This document shows, in pieces, positions 23,003 to 36,240 of a stretch of DNA of 64,000 nt. This stretch comes from Syngnathus acus (taxonomy: Eukaryota; Chordata; Actinopteri; Syngnathiformes; Syngnathidae). Made by a program: the position numbers and the translations under genes. The DNA lies in NCBI RefSeq assembly GCF_901709675.1, contig NC_051088.1:17846693-17910692 (forward strand). The letters are read 5' to 3'. Position 1 is the first letter of the stretch. The number at the start of each line of letters is the position of its first letter. The notes beneath the pieces are model-generated. The model was not told the DNA's origin, did no database searches, and was given only the letters and a program-made list of their open reading frames with translations.

Positions 23003-23938
23003 CTTCTCAGCAGACTGGGCCGTGCCAAAGAAAATGGGGATGAAAGCCAGCCACACGATGCAGGTGGTGTACATGGTGAAGCCGATGGGTTTGGCTTCGT
23101 TGAAGTCTTCGGGGACATCTCTCGTCTTGATGGCGTAGATGGTGCACGTCACCATCAAGAGGATGCTGTAACCCAGCGAGCAGATGATCTGCAAGTCTGT
23201 GATATCGCACTTGAGTACGCCACGAGCCAGCATGGGGTTAATTGTTTTTTGCTCATCATAGTCGATAATAGTGTTGGGGGGGTCCACGGCGAACCACACC
23301 AGCACGCCCAGCAGCTGCACGCAGATCAGACTGGACGTTATGGCGATCTGGGAGGTGGGGCTGATGAAGCGCGGGGCCGTGACAGTCTGCTTGCCTTGCT
23401 CGAAGATCCGGTAGATGCGGTTGGTCTTGGTGAGCAGCGCCGCGTAGCTGATGCACATGCCCAAACCCAGGAAGATCCTCCTGAAGGCGCACACGCCCAC
23501 GTCGGGCTTGGCGATCATCAGGAAGGTGATGATGTAGCACAGAAAGATGCCAGTCAGCAGCACGTAGCTCAGCTCTCGGCCCGACGCGCGCACGATGGGC
23601 GTGTCGTTGTAGCGAACGAACGTGGCCATGACGAAAATGGTGGCGATGATGCCGAGCATGGCCAAGAAGACAGGGATGACTGCCCAAGGGGAGTGCCACT
23701 CCAGTTTGGTAATGGGGATGGGCTGGCAGGCGGTCCTGTTGGGGTTGGGCCTCATGTTGTACGCGCACAGGCGGCAGGAGGTTTCGTCAGACTGGTACTG
23801 GTATCCGTCACAGAGCTCGCAGTGCCAGCAGCACGGTATCCCTTTGACCCTCTTCTTTCTCTCTCCGGTCTTACAAGGCAGACTGCACACAGAGATGGGC
23901 AGCTCCTGCTCCCCGTCGGGCCACTGAAGCTCCTCTAG
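23003..23938 (-). CDS. grm7: grm7 exon, cysteine-rich domain and TM1-TM6
   Basis: 936-nt exon (312 codons, phase 0 to 0) with acceptor CCCTTGCAG|CTAGAG and donor GAGAAG|GTGAGT. Exon residues 18-71 hold the nine conserved cysteines of the cysteine-rich domain ([24 protein letters not shown]), with an NRT glycosylation site. TM1 is about 85-108, TM2 121-143, TM3 147-175, TM4 197-219, TM5 249-271 and TM6 285-308. Cys150 and Cys244 are the expected TM3-ECL2 disulfide pair. [20 protein letters not shown] and [18 protein letters not shown] match mGluR7. The cysteine-rich part ([21 protein letters not shown]) reads closer to mGluR4/8 than to mammalian mGluR7. Signalling is through Gi/o at the plasma membrane, inferred from the family. 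Confidence 0.98.
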
Positions 23939-24660
23939 CTGCAAGGGGGAACATGAACAGGATAAGACAGTTAGACACAAACAAACGTATCGAGACCTGG
24001 CCAATACACCCGCTGAGAGTACAAATGTAAGAAACGGAAGTCATGCAAGCAGAGGGAGAGTGAGCACACTCGACCGTGAAAGGCCAGAGTGAAGACTCGA
24101 ACCCACAACCTTTCTGTCAGGCGGCGGAACGGATTCAACATCACTTACATAATTCCTCAGCGGGACAGTGCAACGGTAGCATCTGTTTATAGCTTGCCAA
24201 GAGACTTGTCTTATTCTCAAAGGTAAAAGCGATTACCATGGCAACAGACTTATGTTCATTCGATTAAAAATAATGAGAAATGCCATAAACCTGTTCTAAT
24301 GAAGGAGCAAGTGAGGTGTAAAATATGAACACGTAATGGATTTTATGTTGCAAATGTCTACTTTAGTCTCTGCAGGGCTGTTTGTACTTATTAAACTAAT
24401 CTTGTCCGTGTACAAATATGGTGCCGAGCTACCACCTTCAATTCCACCCCGAGAGGCCCCATGTTTGACTGTCCATTATCCAGACTCTAAATCTAAAACG
24501 TAATGAAAAAGGGTTATTATATTTGGTCAAAACCCACGATGGTAAATTTACTTTGATGATGCCTTTGGATGAATTTCTCATTTATTGTGAAATTCAACTT
24601 GTTTTTATGGTTGTTACATGGGTTAAAAATAAAGTACAGCCGTGGTGTGGGAGTAAATCT

Positions 24661-24785
24661 AAACATCCATCCATCCATTATCTGTACCGCTTATCCCCAC
24701 TGGGGTCGCGGGCGTGCTGGAGCCTATCCCAGCAGTCATCAGGCAATGGGTGGGGGACACCCTGAACTGGTTGCCAGCCAATCGC
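24661..24785 (-). repeat. tRNA-headed repeat, 3' part only
   Basis: It begins with ATCCATCCATCCATTATCTG and continues CCGCTTATCCCCACTGGGG, GTCGCGGGCGTGCTGGAGCC and CCTGAACTGGTTGCCAGCC. This is the 3' end of the family whose complete copy is at 61547-61870. The 5' truncation is typical of retroposed copies. Confidence 0.85.
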
Positions 24786-27700
24786 AGTCTAACTAAACAT
24801 GGACCTGAAATTTACATCAATGTCGTATTGGATAATCTTAAACGAATATGTTTTATTAAGGCGGCATTTGACAACCAGGGTAAGCTCTATGCCAGCAGGG
24901 GATACATGGAAACATTTAATCATTTATTTCCAAGGTTATACGCAAATCTTCTCAGTCATTTCATGAGCCCATCAATAAAGTGGCACATGCACTACAACTT
25001 TTTTCTTCTGCGAAACAACCAGTGTCACTGCCACACCAAAATCAAAAAACAGCCGCATATCAGCTCAAGTGTCTCATTTAAGCTCAAACTAATGAAAGGA
25101 AATTAAAACTGCTGAAGTGTGTCTGACTGCTCCGTCGGTGTCTTGGTTTATGACGTTTTAAGTTTGAATGCCTCTTTAAGTCACACTCATTCAAAGTCGC
25201 TCCAGTTGTTTTTCTGGTAAATGTTAGAAGAGGCACATATAACAAAGGTTTATTATTTATAAACTTACTACTTTTAAATGACAAATTACAAACATACCTG
25301 AGAATTAGTAAATGTTCACATTTAAGAGACACAATAAAATGGTTTCATTTAATAATCACTTGCATTATGTTCTACTTTTGAGGAATCACATATGTATACG
25401 TGAAGGCATACTCAAAGTATGTCAACAGGTTTTGGGGTGCACAAGCCAAAAAAGGAACCAGTGCTTTAAAAAAATGGAAATTTTAAAAACAAACGGTTCA
25501 GCAACTCATGTAGACTGACAATATGGCAATACGCACAGGGAAATATTCTTTAATTTCCGTGAAAATAAATTAGTGACATTTAACGAGACAGTTGTGAAAG
25601 TCTTCTTTGTGTGTTTGTCAATGTCTGGAATCATACTGCCCTCTGTTGACCAAGGCACACACACCAGAAGCAGCACAAGGGCTGAAATATGCATTTATTG
25701 GCATTCCCATTTATTCCAAGGGGGAAAGACAGCTTGTTTTGAGTTTCAAGTCTGGTCACGGACGGAATTGAACAATAAGCCAAAGCACCACTCTACTGCA
25801 GTGCACTGTATCATATTGTAAATTCAGTCACCTGCTGACTGCCATATGCATCTGAGATACAGGAAATTTGTCTCATGCAGTTTCATGTAGTCCATTCAAA
25901 GGTTGGATCGTAGATTATTTAAATGGTCAACAGAGGAGCAGATACCTTATCCTGCTGTGAAACATAGCTCTGTTAAAGATCAGATCCCAAAAATGTGCCA
26001 AAAGGCAATACATTGTTGACACGAGGTAGCACCCTTCCACGACACCCCACTACAATACACACAAATACACACATGTGCAGTGTTTGCTAGTGCACCTGCA
26101 TGACAAATGTGTCACTTCTTTGGTGTCTGGCTAGATTATCATCTGCCATTTATCCGAGGGTACTGACGTGCCATTTGTTATTTGGACAATGAAGGGTGCT
26201 CGCTGGAAAACCTCCCGATTACACACTGTGTGGAAACAGTAATGAGCCCAACAGCTCAGTTGCTATGGGAACCACAAGCAAGAATGTTGACACCTTGGAC
26301 TCTCATGGCTGTTAGTGTTTTTGCTGTAGTGCTTAATTTGACAGTTCATATGAGCTCTCGTCAGATGGAAAAGCGTGGAAAAGTGGATCAGTTTTTATCG
26401 CACTGAAATATAATTGCACTGCGACATTTGGTTTGTAATCATTGCAGAACAACCACAAATATCCATCCACCAGAAGTTATTCCACCTGTGCTCTGAAATG
26501 CATCGCGTTAAGTTTAATTCTTGTGACCCAGACAGCAATTATGCAAATGCTATCTCATCTGGATGGAAATGCCGTGTTGTTTGTAATCTTAGTCACGTGG
26601 CGACACGACATTTTAGCTCAGCTTGGTTCTCTATGTCGATATTTTCAAACCATGTTTGCTTTGAAAAAAACAAAACAAAAGAAAAACACGGATCAGGTTC
26701 TTTATGTTCCAGATGAATCACTGACGTCAATTCTCGTGCTGTGTCAGTGAGCAGCAACGGACAGTTTGCACGGCAGCTGTCTGCACCACTGCATTCAAAT
26801 CTGACCACAGATGCCTTTTGGGGTGAAGAGAAAATATTTGAAGTTACTATAAAATGATATTTTCTTCACAGTTATCTTTCATATACAAAGAAAATAATCA
26901 TATTATATAAAATCTCATATCACGATATCTTACAAAGCTGTGAAAGCTTACAAGTTTTTTCTGGTTGATTCGTTTGAGGAGTATATTCAATTCCATCTGA
27001 TGCGTGATCATACATTTCGGGTGTCACCGTGTTCAGAAAAATCAGCATCAAAAAAACATTAGGGAGTAACACAGCGAGTGCGTATTTAGCACTCGGTTCT
27101 CAACATCGGAGACCCTCAAACGCCTAAATGATAAAAGACTGACACTTGACTTGAAAGCTCTCTTCTTCCAAAGCATCCGCCAATCTACAGCTGAAAGACA
27201 GTCATGGCTGCCATGTAAAAGGATGACAATTTTTTAGCGCAGCAGTAAGACGTCTTGCAGTTGTCATTCGACTTGTAAAAAAGATTTGCTTCAAATTTAG
27301 AGGTATGGCGTTACATACAGGTAGACAGAAGGGGTTGAACGACTTCAGATTTGATGGAGTCAATGCTCACTCACTTTTCCTACAGTCCTTATTTGCGGTG
27401 GTCAGTCACTAGGCGCTGTCAAACATTGCACACTAATGTTTATTTCTCCTTTCCATTAACGTCTAATACAGTTGACTCACAATTTCATAGTGGTACTTTG
27501 TCAATTTTGCACATCCCTGTCATGCTGCCGCGACTGTATTTGTTGTCGGAGCTCCATCGTTCTGCATCATTTGCATAACTGTTGTTGATCAGTATTACGG
27601 CTCTACTGGACACTTTGTTACTTTGCGACTCTGCATCTTTTTTTGAGAAGATAAGTTATTCCTTTATGTGTCCCACACGAAAAAATTCCAATTTTATATT

Positions 27701-28087
27701 AATTTTACTGCACTACACATTACATTGCCTAATAACTCTCTGTACGTTTGTGTTTATGTCCAAAACATGCATTTTGTTATTGCGGCTTCTTTTCTACAAC
27801 AGATAAAAATGTTGGAGACAAATTCCCTGTGTGTTTTAAAGGACTAGGCCAATACAAACTGTAATGATTGTGATTCTTAAACACAGTTTATCAGCACACA
27901 AATGTGCCATGCACATCATCTGGAGCAGTTTAGAATCAATATTTATTGAATAACATGACAAAAACCATAAGCGTAAAAAAAAACAAAAAACACATCAGCA
28001 AAAATACTGACATTATTGTGGAATCACCAAATTGGCCCTGTGAGGCAAATCTGACAATTGTTTGCTTTATGAAAATCTTCTTTCTAA

Positions 28088-28160
28088 TACAACGGTGCAT
28101 TGAGATACGAGTTAAGATTGTACTAGGACCATGCTCGTAACTCAAAACATGTGACCAGCA
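28088..28160 (+). repeat. 'CATTGAGATACGAG' interspersed repeat copy
   Basis: It reads GTGCATTGAGATACGAGTTA, GACCATGCTCGTAACTCAAA. Related decayed copies are at 2468-2530, 7948-8032, 8825-8945, 14650-14705, 21500-21580, 25695-25815, 28690-28790 and 55370-55480. Confidence 0.7.
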
Positions 28161-28958
28161 TCTAACATCATCTTTCTCCAAGAACACGAAAGAAAATAAA
28201 GGTCATATATAAAATTTGGAAATAAAGACTATCTGGAAAGAGTATTGTTTGGCCTTGGCAGAGGTCTGCACTGTATTGACTGCTTCATGCATGTATTTAC
28301 TCATTTCCTTCCGAAACCACATTACCACCTTATTTCCGGTATGTCAGTGAAAGCCGGTGTAAGTAGTGTCCTCATATGAGATAGAGAAACAGAAGTAAGT
28401 GTGTGTGTGTGTGTGTGCGTGTGTGTGTGTGCTCATGCGTGTGTGTGAGACATCTGTCTTATCTGCTGCCAGCTCGAGAAACTTCCCTTTTGTGTTTGTA
28501 ATAGGAAAACAGGGTATTTCTTCACATCGATTAGTAAAAGATGTTTGCATCTGAGCTCACGCTGTATTTAAGATGCAAACAATGTCCTTCCATCTCACAA
28601 AAAAGATTCTTCACTTTCCCAAAAGATAAAACATTCGCACTCGAGCCTATCTCCAACATGCAGCAGTAAAGGAATAATATTCTTCAGAAATGTACAGTGG
28701 TGTATTGACTTGCCAGTTCAATTCTTTCTGTGACCATACTTCAAAATACTCTTTTCCCAATTATGTTTAACGATGGCAAAAAATGGAAATTTGTTGTCAA
28801 GTTGTCTTGAACGTTTACGAATTCTGAAAATGTACCCAGAAAAAAGCAAAACACAATCCATAACGATAAGCAAGCACTTCTTTTTAAAATAGCTACGAAA
28901 AGTTTTTTTAAGCAGTTGCGCTAAAAGCTTAAGCATTTGTAGTAGGAAATAGTCGTAC

Positions 28959-29098
28959 CCTGAGCTGGAGGCTCTCCGCCCACTGTCCGACCGCCTTATA
29001 CTCCAGGATGGAGGAGTTGGTCATCTGGAACTGGAACAAATCATAACGTCCTGGAGCATCACCATTCTTATTAAAGACAACCGGGGTGGCAGCACTGC
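28959..29098 (-). CDS. grm7: grm7 exon, end of ligand-binding domain ([14 protein letters not shown] exon)
   Basis: 140-nt exon with acceptor TGTGTACAG|GCAGTG and donor CTCAGG|GTACGA. The first two bases complete a glycine. It reads [39 protein letters not shown] and ends AESLQLR at phase 0. It closes the second lobe and leads into the cysteine-rich domain. TNSS is a potential N-glycosylation site. The stretch after RYDLFQFQ differs from mammalian mGluR7 more than the neighbouring exons do, but length and phase are preserved. Confidence 0.94.
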
Positions 29099-31252
29099 CT
29101 GTACACAGAGAGAAAAGGTGGCCATTGGTGAGACAGGGTGTCGCATTTGATTCGGAAAAACAAAACTAAATCGTGAATCTGTAACCCCTTTTGTCTTGCT
29201 GTATGGTAGCGTACAAGGGCATACAGTGCCCGAGTTTCATCAACCTCTAAAAACTGTCATGACCTACATCCTGCACTTGACCATAACTGGAAGCATCTCC
29301 CTACTGACTGCTACTGCAGCACCTCACCTGCTTCCTATTCATCATCGAGTCTGTGCGGTGGCCACAGGAGAAATAGAATTCCACCTGCAATTCGTGGTCA
29401 CATTTGGTGGCTCTCAAGTGCTGTCAGTGAAAACTAACCATTGTTGACGGATAGTCAGGTCGATAAATATTTGGTTGTGCTTTAACAGCAGACTTTTACA
29501 TGCTCATCGATGTGACTGCTGACAAAAACAGCAGGATGACTTTTGAATTGTTTCAAGTAATTTGATGATCTGCTCAAATTTATCAAAACACTTCAGAACT
29601 CCTCGATCAGCACTTCACAGTGCAGAAGGACTATGACCCCACGCATACTGCGAAAGCAACCAAAGCATTTTGTAGGCCAAAAAGGGGGAATGTCAAAATC
29701 AATCACCCGACCTGAAGCATGTATTTCACTTGATGAAGACAAAATTGACAGGAAAGTGTGAAGACAGTTGTAGTAGCATCAGCAGGAATAAAATCCATCA
29801 TCCGCTGATGTCTTTGACACATTCCACTTTAGGCTGCAATTGAGTGCAAATCATTTGCAACTACTGTGTATTGAAAAGTTTGATTTATGATTGTTCTTTC
29901 GGTCCATTACTTTTGGTACTTTAAAAAGTGGAGGCAAAAAAAAAAAAAAAGACTATTGCAATTCCTCCACTTTTCCCTTGCAAGTAACTTCAAAATAAAG
30001 CCAAAAATCTGCAGTGAAGCACATTTAGTTTGTTTCAAATTATTGCGGTGGTGTTACGATGCAAAAAGATGCCAATTGTGTCCATGTCCAATATTTGGAC
30101 CTGACTAAGTGTGCACCCCGGGTTAGAGGCGATGCATGGCATTCACACAGCAGACAACAACAGGATATGGAGGCAGAATAAGCAGGTCAGCCAAAGCGTC
30201 ATATGGCCTCCATCTGCTCTCAGTGCGTAACAGCCTGTTTTAAGCAGAATCCTGAAGATTGCACTAATTAACGTCATGAGGACAACGCAACCTTGTTTTT
30301 TATTTTTTTGTTTTATTTTTTTTATATCGTGGACAGTACTGTACATGTTTACGCATGTCCTCAAAGGACATCCTCGCTGCAGAAATGAATGTAGAACAGC
30401 ACTCAGATGAAAAGGCTCATGCTTCATTCGAAACATAAGGACTAAATTGTTGACCGGGCGTTTTAAGATCTCAGTCTAAGGTGGGAGGATAAAAAAAAAA
30501 GAGTTACGTGTGGACAGGATCAGCCACCGTGCCACTGTGTTCAGTGGGCCATAAGCACAAACGGAGATAGTATTTTTTAACTAGGACAGCGGGAGCCTGA
30601 TGACACTTGGCTTGGGAATTAAGAATCTTCATAGCTCTGGCTATAAAAAGTACAGCAAAAGGACCAAAAGCATGTGTCCCAAAACAGTTTTTTTTTTGTT
30701 TTGTTTAATCTACAATAGAGCTTGTGGCACTGAGAGGCCACAGCACCTTTTTCATCGTTTTAAGCAAGAGGGGAATTTCATCTCCCTCCAGTTTTCTTTC
30801 CAAGGGCATTTGTCATTGAACACTCTACAAAAGTTTCTGCCAAAAAGACTCTTGTAAAACAAAACAAGACAAGAGTAGTGAGGAAAAGTCAGTTTCCGGT
30901 GAAAGAACAAGCCAGTTATGTTCCTAAAAGGCTGGGGAGAAAATACGTTTTTTTTTTTTTTGGCTTGGCTTTTTAACAGTGCTGTGTGTCGCAAATGTCT
31001 TTCTAATTTGCATATAGGCAGACTTGCAATGTGACAATTGCTGTTTCAAAATGTGCCATTCTTACAATGATGATACAACAGGACCTTAAACAGAGCTATC
31101 AACCTATTAAAATTCACTTCCAGAATAATTTGTCAGAATTTTAATTTTCCACACTTTTAATCTTTTGTTATTTTCTATCTTTTATCATGGACCATGTTAG
31201 AGCAGAATATTTTGCAAATATATATTCCAACAGATATATATATAATATATAT

Positions 31253-31350
31253 AATGCTGGGTTAAAAACAACCCAATTTGTGTTCAAAATTGGACCACTT
31301 TGTACAAAATGAAAAAAAATCGTCTAAAGCAACCCGACATTTATTTTTTC
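31253..31350. repeat. decayed 'GCTGGGTTAAAAACAACCCAA' repeat
   Basis: GCTGGGTTAAAAACAACCC followed by a degenerate relative (AAGCAACCCGAC). It resembles a short inverted-repeat family common in fish introns. Boundaries are uncertain. Confidence 0.55.
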
Positions 31351-33540
31351 CCAAAACCCAAATTGATCAAATATTAATGAAATATTAATGAAAAATCCAG
31401 CCATCTCATCTTCCAAATGTTTTTTTCAACAATGGGAATATCTTGAAAAGGGCTTTTTTTTTTTTTTTTAAAGGTGAGCTATGGGACCTTTAAGAGTTGC
31501 TTTATAATGTTTTTATGTAACAATGAGATCAGCATTTTGTCTTTCTTTGTTGGAGTCTGAAATTCATTACAGAGTAAATATTTACACTCCTGTATGTAAA
31601 AATGTCAACTTTTTGGGCTTAAATGTGAAAATATTGCAAGAGATGATGGGGTTCCATCTCTTTACAGTCAAGTATGTCGAAACTGCCATTTATTTGACCA
31701 AATATGAAATGAGGGAAATGTGTCTAACCAACCAACAAACAAACCACAGACAGTATATTCCGTGGGAGCCAGACATTTTGATGTCTCCTCTCCTTCACCA
31801 AAATAGACCTGTTGAAAGAGCGTGTAAAGATGTAGGCAAGACACGGACCACTGTGAGCAAATGTGTGACAGGAGTTACATCGGTATTGGGCGCACCGGCA
31901 GAACAGTTGCGCACGCACAAATGCACAAACACACAAAGTCAGTCAAGAATGTGACACGAGGAACTTGGCACGCCGCAGCTTTACAGCAAAATAATTAAGT
32001 GGCATTTCTGTGCGCGCTGATAAAAGAAGTATTAAAAATTCCTTACAATTTGCCGTTGCCTGATATTTCAGAGTAGCCAAATGTTCATATTCGACTCCTA
32101 AGCAAGGGTGTCGTCTAAGATGAAAGATTTATGCATTTGAATGAGGCTCTGAATGAAGTAAGACTTAGAAAAAGTGCGCAGCTGCTGTGCTGTGCTGAGC
32201 GGTGTGGGTGGACTGGGGATCCACTGCTGTGTTTTTCTCACATCATTATTCTCGCCTTTTTTTTTTTTTCTTCTATTCCTGCCTCTCACTCCTTACCACT
32301 GTGACTCGGGATATAAACAGAAGGAGGTTTGCAGTCCTACACTCTAAAATATACATCAGCCCAAGCACGTACACAAGATAATGCGCCGGGTTATGGGCTA
32401 AATGCACTAAACGGCAACATAACCACCTTCCTTCACTTGTGGAAAGGCTTGCGACTGCCGTAACGCCGCAGAGAACGTCGGTCGGAGAGGGACAAGGAGG
32501 CAGACGGAAGAAACGGCCTCCTGTTTGCTGGGCTGAAATCAGCCTCCCGTCTTTGTCACTCCAAGTTGAATGATTTTGGCCGAGCTCAAATCCATAAAAT
32601 GTGCCCAGATGGTTACTGAGATTGGACAACGGATTTTCAATCAATCTAACGTACCTTCGCTTTGATAATGCCCTCTGAAACGCTGCACACAGACAGTCGC
32701 TCCCTCATCCTGCACTGCTTCCATAGCGACAGTGTTGGAGCCTTTGTAGCCTTTATCTCCCTGACAGAAGTTTGTCTTCACACAATTGAAGAAAAAAAAT
32801 TGCCCTGTTAAGACCGGTTGCCGTGTTGCTTGAATGATAATGAATGACGGAGTTCATTTCAAAATAACATTTTAAATAAGACAAATGAATCTCACGGTGC
32901 ACCACCAAATAAAAATGTTCCAGCTTCCGAAAAAAGTACAATGTTTTTTAAAGGAAATAAAGTACTCTATATTAGGCAATAACAGAATAAAATGAATTGC
33001 ATCAACCCAATATCCACAATCATGTGTCCTAACCTGGAAAACTAACAACAGGCATGACAACGGGTTGATTAATGACATGACGGTCATATTATGAAAGAAA
33101 GAAAAAAAAAAAGGAATTCTTATGGCTGGTGTACTTGGACAAACGTTAAATACATGCACATCATTTATTTCTACAATGGTAATATGTTACATGTAAACAC
33201 AAAGACTTAACATCGGCTATGTGACATCTCGTGCGAAATAAAAACCCTCTTGGCCATTCACTTGTGCGAAGAGGAAATGCTTGTGCATTTTCACATGTTT
33301 TATTGTCCCATTGGAACCCTGAAGAATGTTCTGTATTGCAGGAAACCGACACCATTGCTAGCCCGTGGACAGGAAATCGAAAAGACGTGCAGCAACACTT
33401 TGGCCAATGTTACCCAACCATTTTTTGTCCGCACACAGAATGTCTGAAAGCTAATGGCTACTACGTTCAGCACTTCTTAAAGTTGCAGTGGCCAACAGAT
33501 TTGATATTGAAATATTCTGTAAATTTTCCTTTTATAGATG

Positions 33541-34010
33541 TGTGTACAGTGTTCCCTCACGATATCGCTATTCACCTTTTGCGGACTAGCTGTTTCATGT
33601 ATTTTTTGTGTCAGTGTATCATGCGTTTGTAAATATTTATTTATTTTACAGCTTATGAATGGAAAAAGGGCAAATGTGCTTTTAGCGACACCATGGTGTT
33701 CAAAGTGCTTTACAAAGTCTCACATACAACCGAATGGCACCTTTGAAATACGTTCTTTTGGGGAATTCAGAATGTTATTCAAATGTGCCTTTGAGTCAAC
33801 CATGATCTGGCTGAACTTCATCGCGGGATTCTAGTTAAGCCACCTTTGGACAAAAATAAAAATTGAACATAACATTACGTGCTACTGGTCTGCTGCTGAG
33901 GAGGAGGAGGCGGGGGGAGGTGAGCAAGCTCCTCTCGCAGCCCACAGCTCGTAACATTGCAATAGAGGCATAAATCCACCGAAAAATAAATCGAGGGAAC
34001 ACTGTACACA
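33541..34010. mobile_element. 470-bp non-autonomous DNA transposon with 18-bp perfect inverted ends
   Basis: The left end TGTGTACAGTGTTCCCTC (33541-33558) is exactly repeated in reverse complement at 33993-34010. The interior keeps the family's 'GATATCGCTATTCACC ... GCGGACTAGC' start and codes for nothing. The family is abundant in fish genomes; I do not assign a superfamily. Confidence 0.88.
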
Positions 34011-34844
34011 ATGCTTTCGCTGACTCTGTTTATGCATTTCCCATTATGTGGCAGCATTAGCATGAAGCTAGCAAACTAAAGACTATGGGAGACCTGGACA
34101 AAACACGGCATGGGGTCACATCTGTCCCTATCCACGGTTTCTGTAGCTAATAACAGTTTTCGGTTTTAATTCAGTTTGTAATCACGTGGTCCAGCAATTG
34201 GCCCAGAATCAATTTAAACTCAATGCCCCCATTCACAATGTCTCTGTAATTGACAGGTGACCAGTCCAAGGTCATTTGGGTAATCTCTCTCTGATGCTCC
34301 TCTCAAAATAAAGGGATTCTAATGGTTTGTCATTATGCCATTTATAGTGCATTTATTTGACTATTTAGTCAGTATTCATCTGGATAAACAGAAAGCCCAT
34401 CAGGAGTTTAGAACATCCTGTTTTGTATTTAGTTCATGCGGGGAACATTATTCTCACCACACATATTCCACATAACATTTGTCATAGGGGAGAGTTATTT
34501 TAATGCCAGCACCTCTGAAAGTAGGCCAGTTTGAGGAAAATAATTCAGATACCTACTTCTTTTTCTTTCTTATTTTATTTTTAAAGAGCTCAGTCTGATC
34601 TCGACCAATTTCTAAGGACACGGTGTTCCTCAAACGAGCTTCTAATGATCACCGGCTGACATGCCAGCACATCGGTAAAGACACTCGTTTCTCTGGTCTC
34701 AAAGTCGCCTTGCATTTGGTTCTCTTCTTCTTCCGCTCACTGTTGCCCTGCAGTGCAGATGTCATTAATAGCCACTGACATTAATTGTTAAGTACAGCAC
34801 TTGCTGTAGCGGCCTAAATATTGCAGAAGATCAAGAGCGGAGAA

Positions 34845-34907
<63 letters not shown>
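34845..34907. repeat. (ACAG)n microsatellite
   Basis: About 15 uninterrupted ACAG units. Confidence 0.95.
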
Positions 34908-36138
34908 TCACACAGGGTTGGAGCTATTGACATGCTTGTCTGAAACAAATTTCCCAAGACTGGCCTGCATTATTACATTTACTTTTTTTAACCATTAGTG
35001 TTCATTCTAGGGATGCAGCAACAGCGACACAGTGTCAATATTTTTGCTGTACGTCTGTAGTTACTATAAAAATGTCAGTTGTGCGGCGGTGTTTGAAAGA
35101 CACGGATAACACTTTTAGGTGACTGCAAGTTATACTTTGCAAAACAGATGATGCACTCTACTTGGACAGCGAAGGAGGTGGCTGCCTATCACAGTTGTCC
35201 TATCACAGCTTTATTTTATGAGCTGTGGCATTCTCAAGAATCACTCTTGGACTTTCTTTTTACTCCATTTGGTAGTTGACATCCATATTCTTACTCATTT
35301 ATTTATACATTTGGTATGAAAAAAGTGGTTATCGACCACCCCTATTTTATTTTATTGCAATCAAAACATACATGTTGAATCACACGTTGAATTTTGCCAA
35401 TACGACTGATGAACTATTCATAAGAGTGAAAGGCATGAAGAATAGATAATTAGGAAGTGATTGTGAATGTTCAAAGACCATTTCTGAACCTCAAAAATAA
35501 TACACGTTACAATTAGTGCTGAAAATGGTTTTCCAGAAAAATTTCCTCCCCCATGAAAATTAAAACGGATCTCCGCCTCCATTTTCGTCAAAAGTGTGAA
35601 TCTATTATGATGCAAATGAGGTTCGCTCCTTCCAAACAAGTTCAATGTTCTGTGTTTACGGACTGAAGACTTCAGCCAGCACTTTTAATTTGTGAACGAA
35701 CCCAATTTGTTTATCCGTTAGTTTGTTTATTATCAAACTAGTTTGTTTGATTATTTGTGTTAATTCATTAGTTTTGTTGTTTATCAAGACCACAATCCAA
35801 AACATTGAAACCAGCCAATATTACATAATATGCATATAGAAACAGCATACAATATATATTCATACGTACAATACAGTAGGGTATCGCAATCAAGGTACAA
35901 GATCAAGCACAGTAAATGCATCCAGATATGAGGGACGCAAACGCAAGTCCAAAGAGACCAGCACAAAAGAAAAATCAAAAGCAAGATCGGAATGTTTGAC
36001 AATGATTTAATGATATCCAAAGAGGTGATCGCTAGATGCGAGCGAAGCAGCTTATGTCAGTCTGATTGTTGGCGTAAAGAAAAATAACTGATAAGTGTGC
36101 CTTAAGCTAAATTGTTAACTGTTATAGTAGATATATCA

Positions 36139-36240
36139 TACCGTATTTGCCGCACTATAAGGCACACTTAAAAGCCTTTCATTTTCTCAAAAACCGAAGG
36201 TGCGCCTTTTAATAAGGTGCGCCTTTTATGTGGGCCAAAT
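36139..36240. mobile_element. fragment of a 'CCGCACTATAAGGC' element
   Basis: TACCGTATTTGCCGCACTAT at the left, then two copies of GGTGCGCCTTTTA. It is related to the intact copy at 38607-38871, but no matching right end was found. Confidence 0.65.

Larger units (their letters stand above)
23939..28958 (-). other. grm7 intron, 5020 bp
   Basis: Contents: the 3' part of a tRNA-headed repeat (24661-24785, minus), 'CCTTGAGATACGAG' repeats at 25695-25815 (minus), 28088-28160 (plus) and 28690-28790 (plus), and a (GT)n run at about 28398-28447. No other structure recognised. Confidence 0.85.

Noticed and set aside
23256-23768. 170-codon minus-strand ORF in another frame
   Set aside because: Frame-shifted shadow of the same exon, His/Arg-rich nonsense.
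22994-23938. 314-codon plus-strand ORF
   Set aside because: It is the exact antisense of the transmembrane exon; its length follows from codon bias of the real exon, and its sequence has no recognisable domain.
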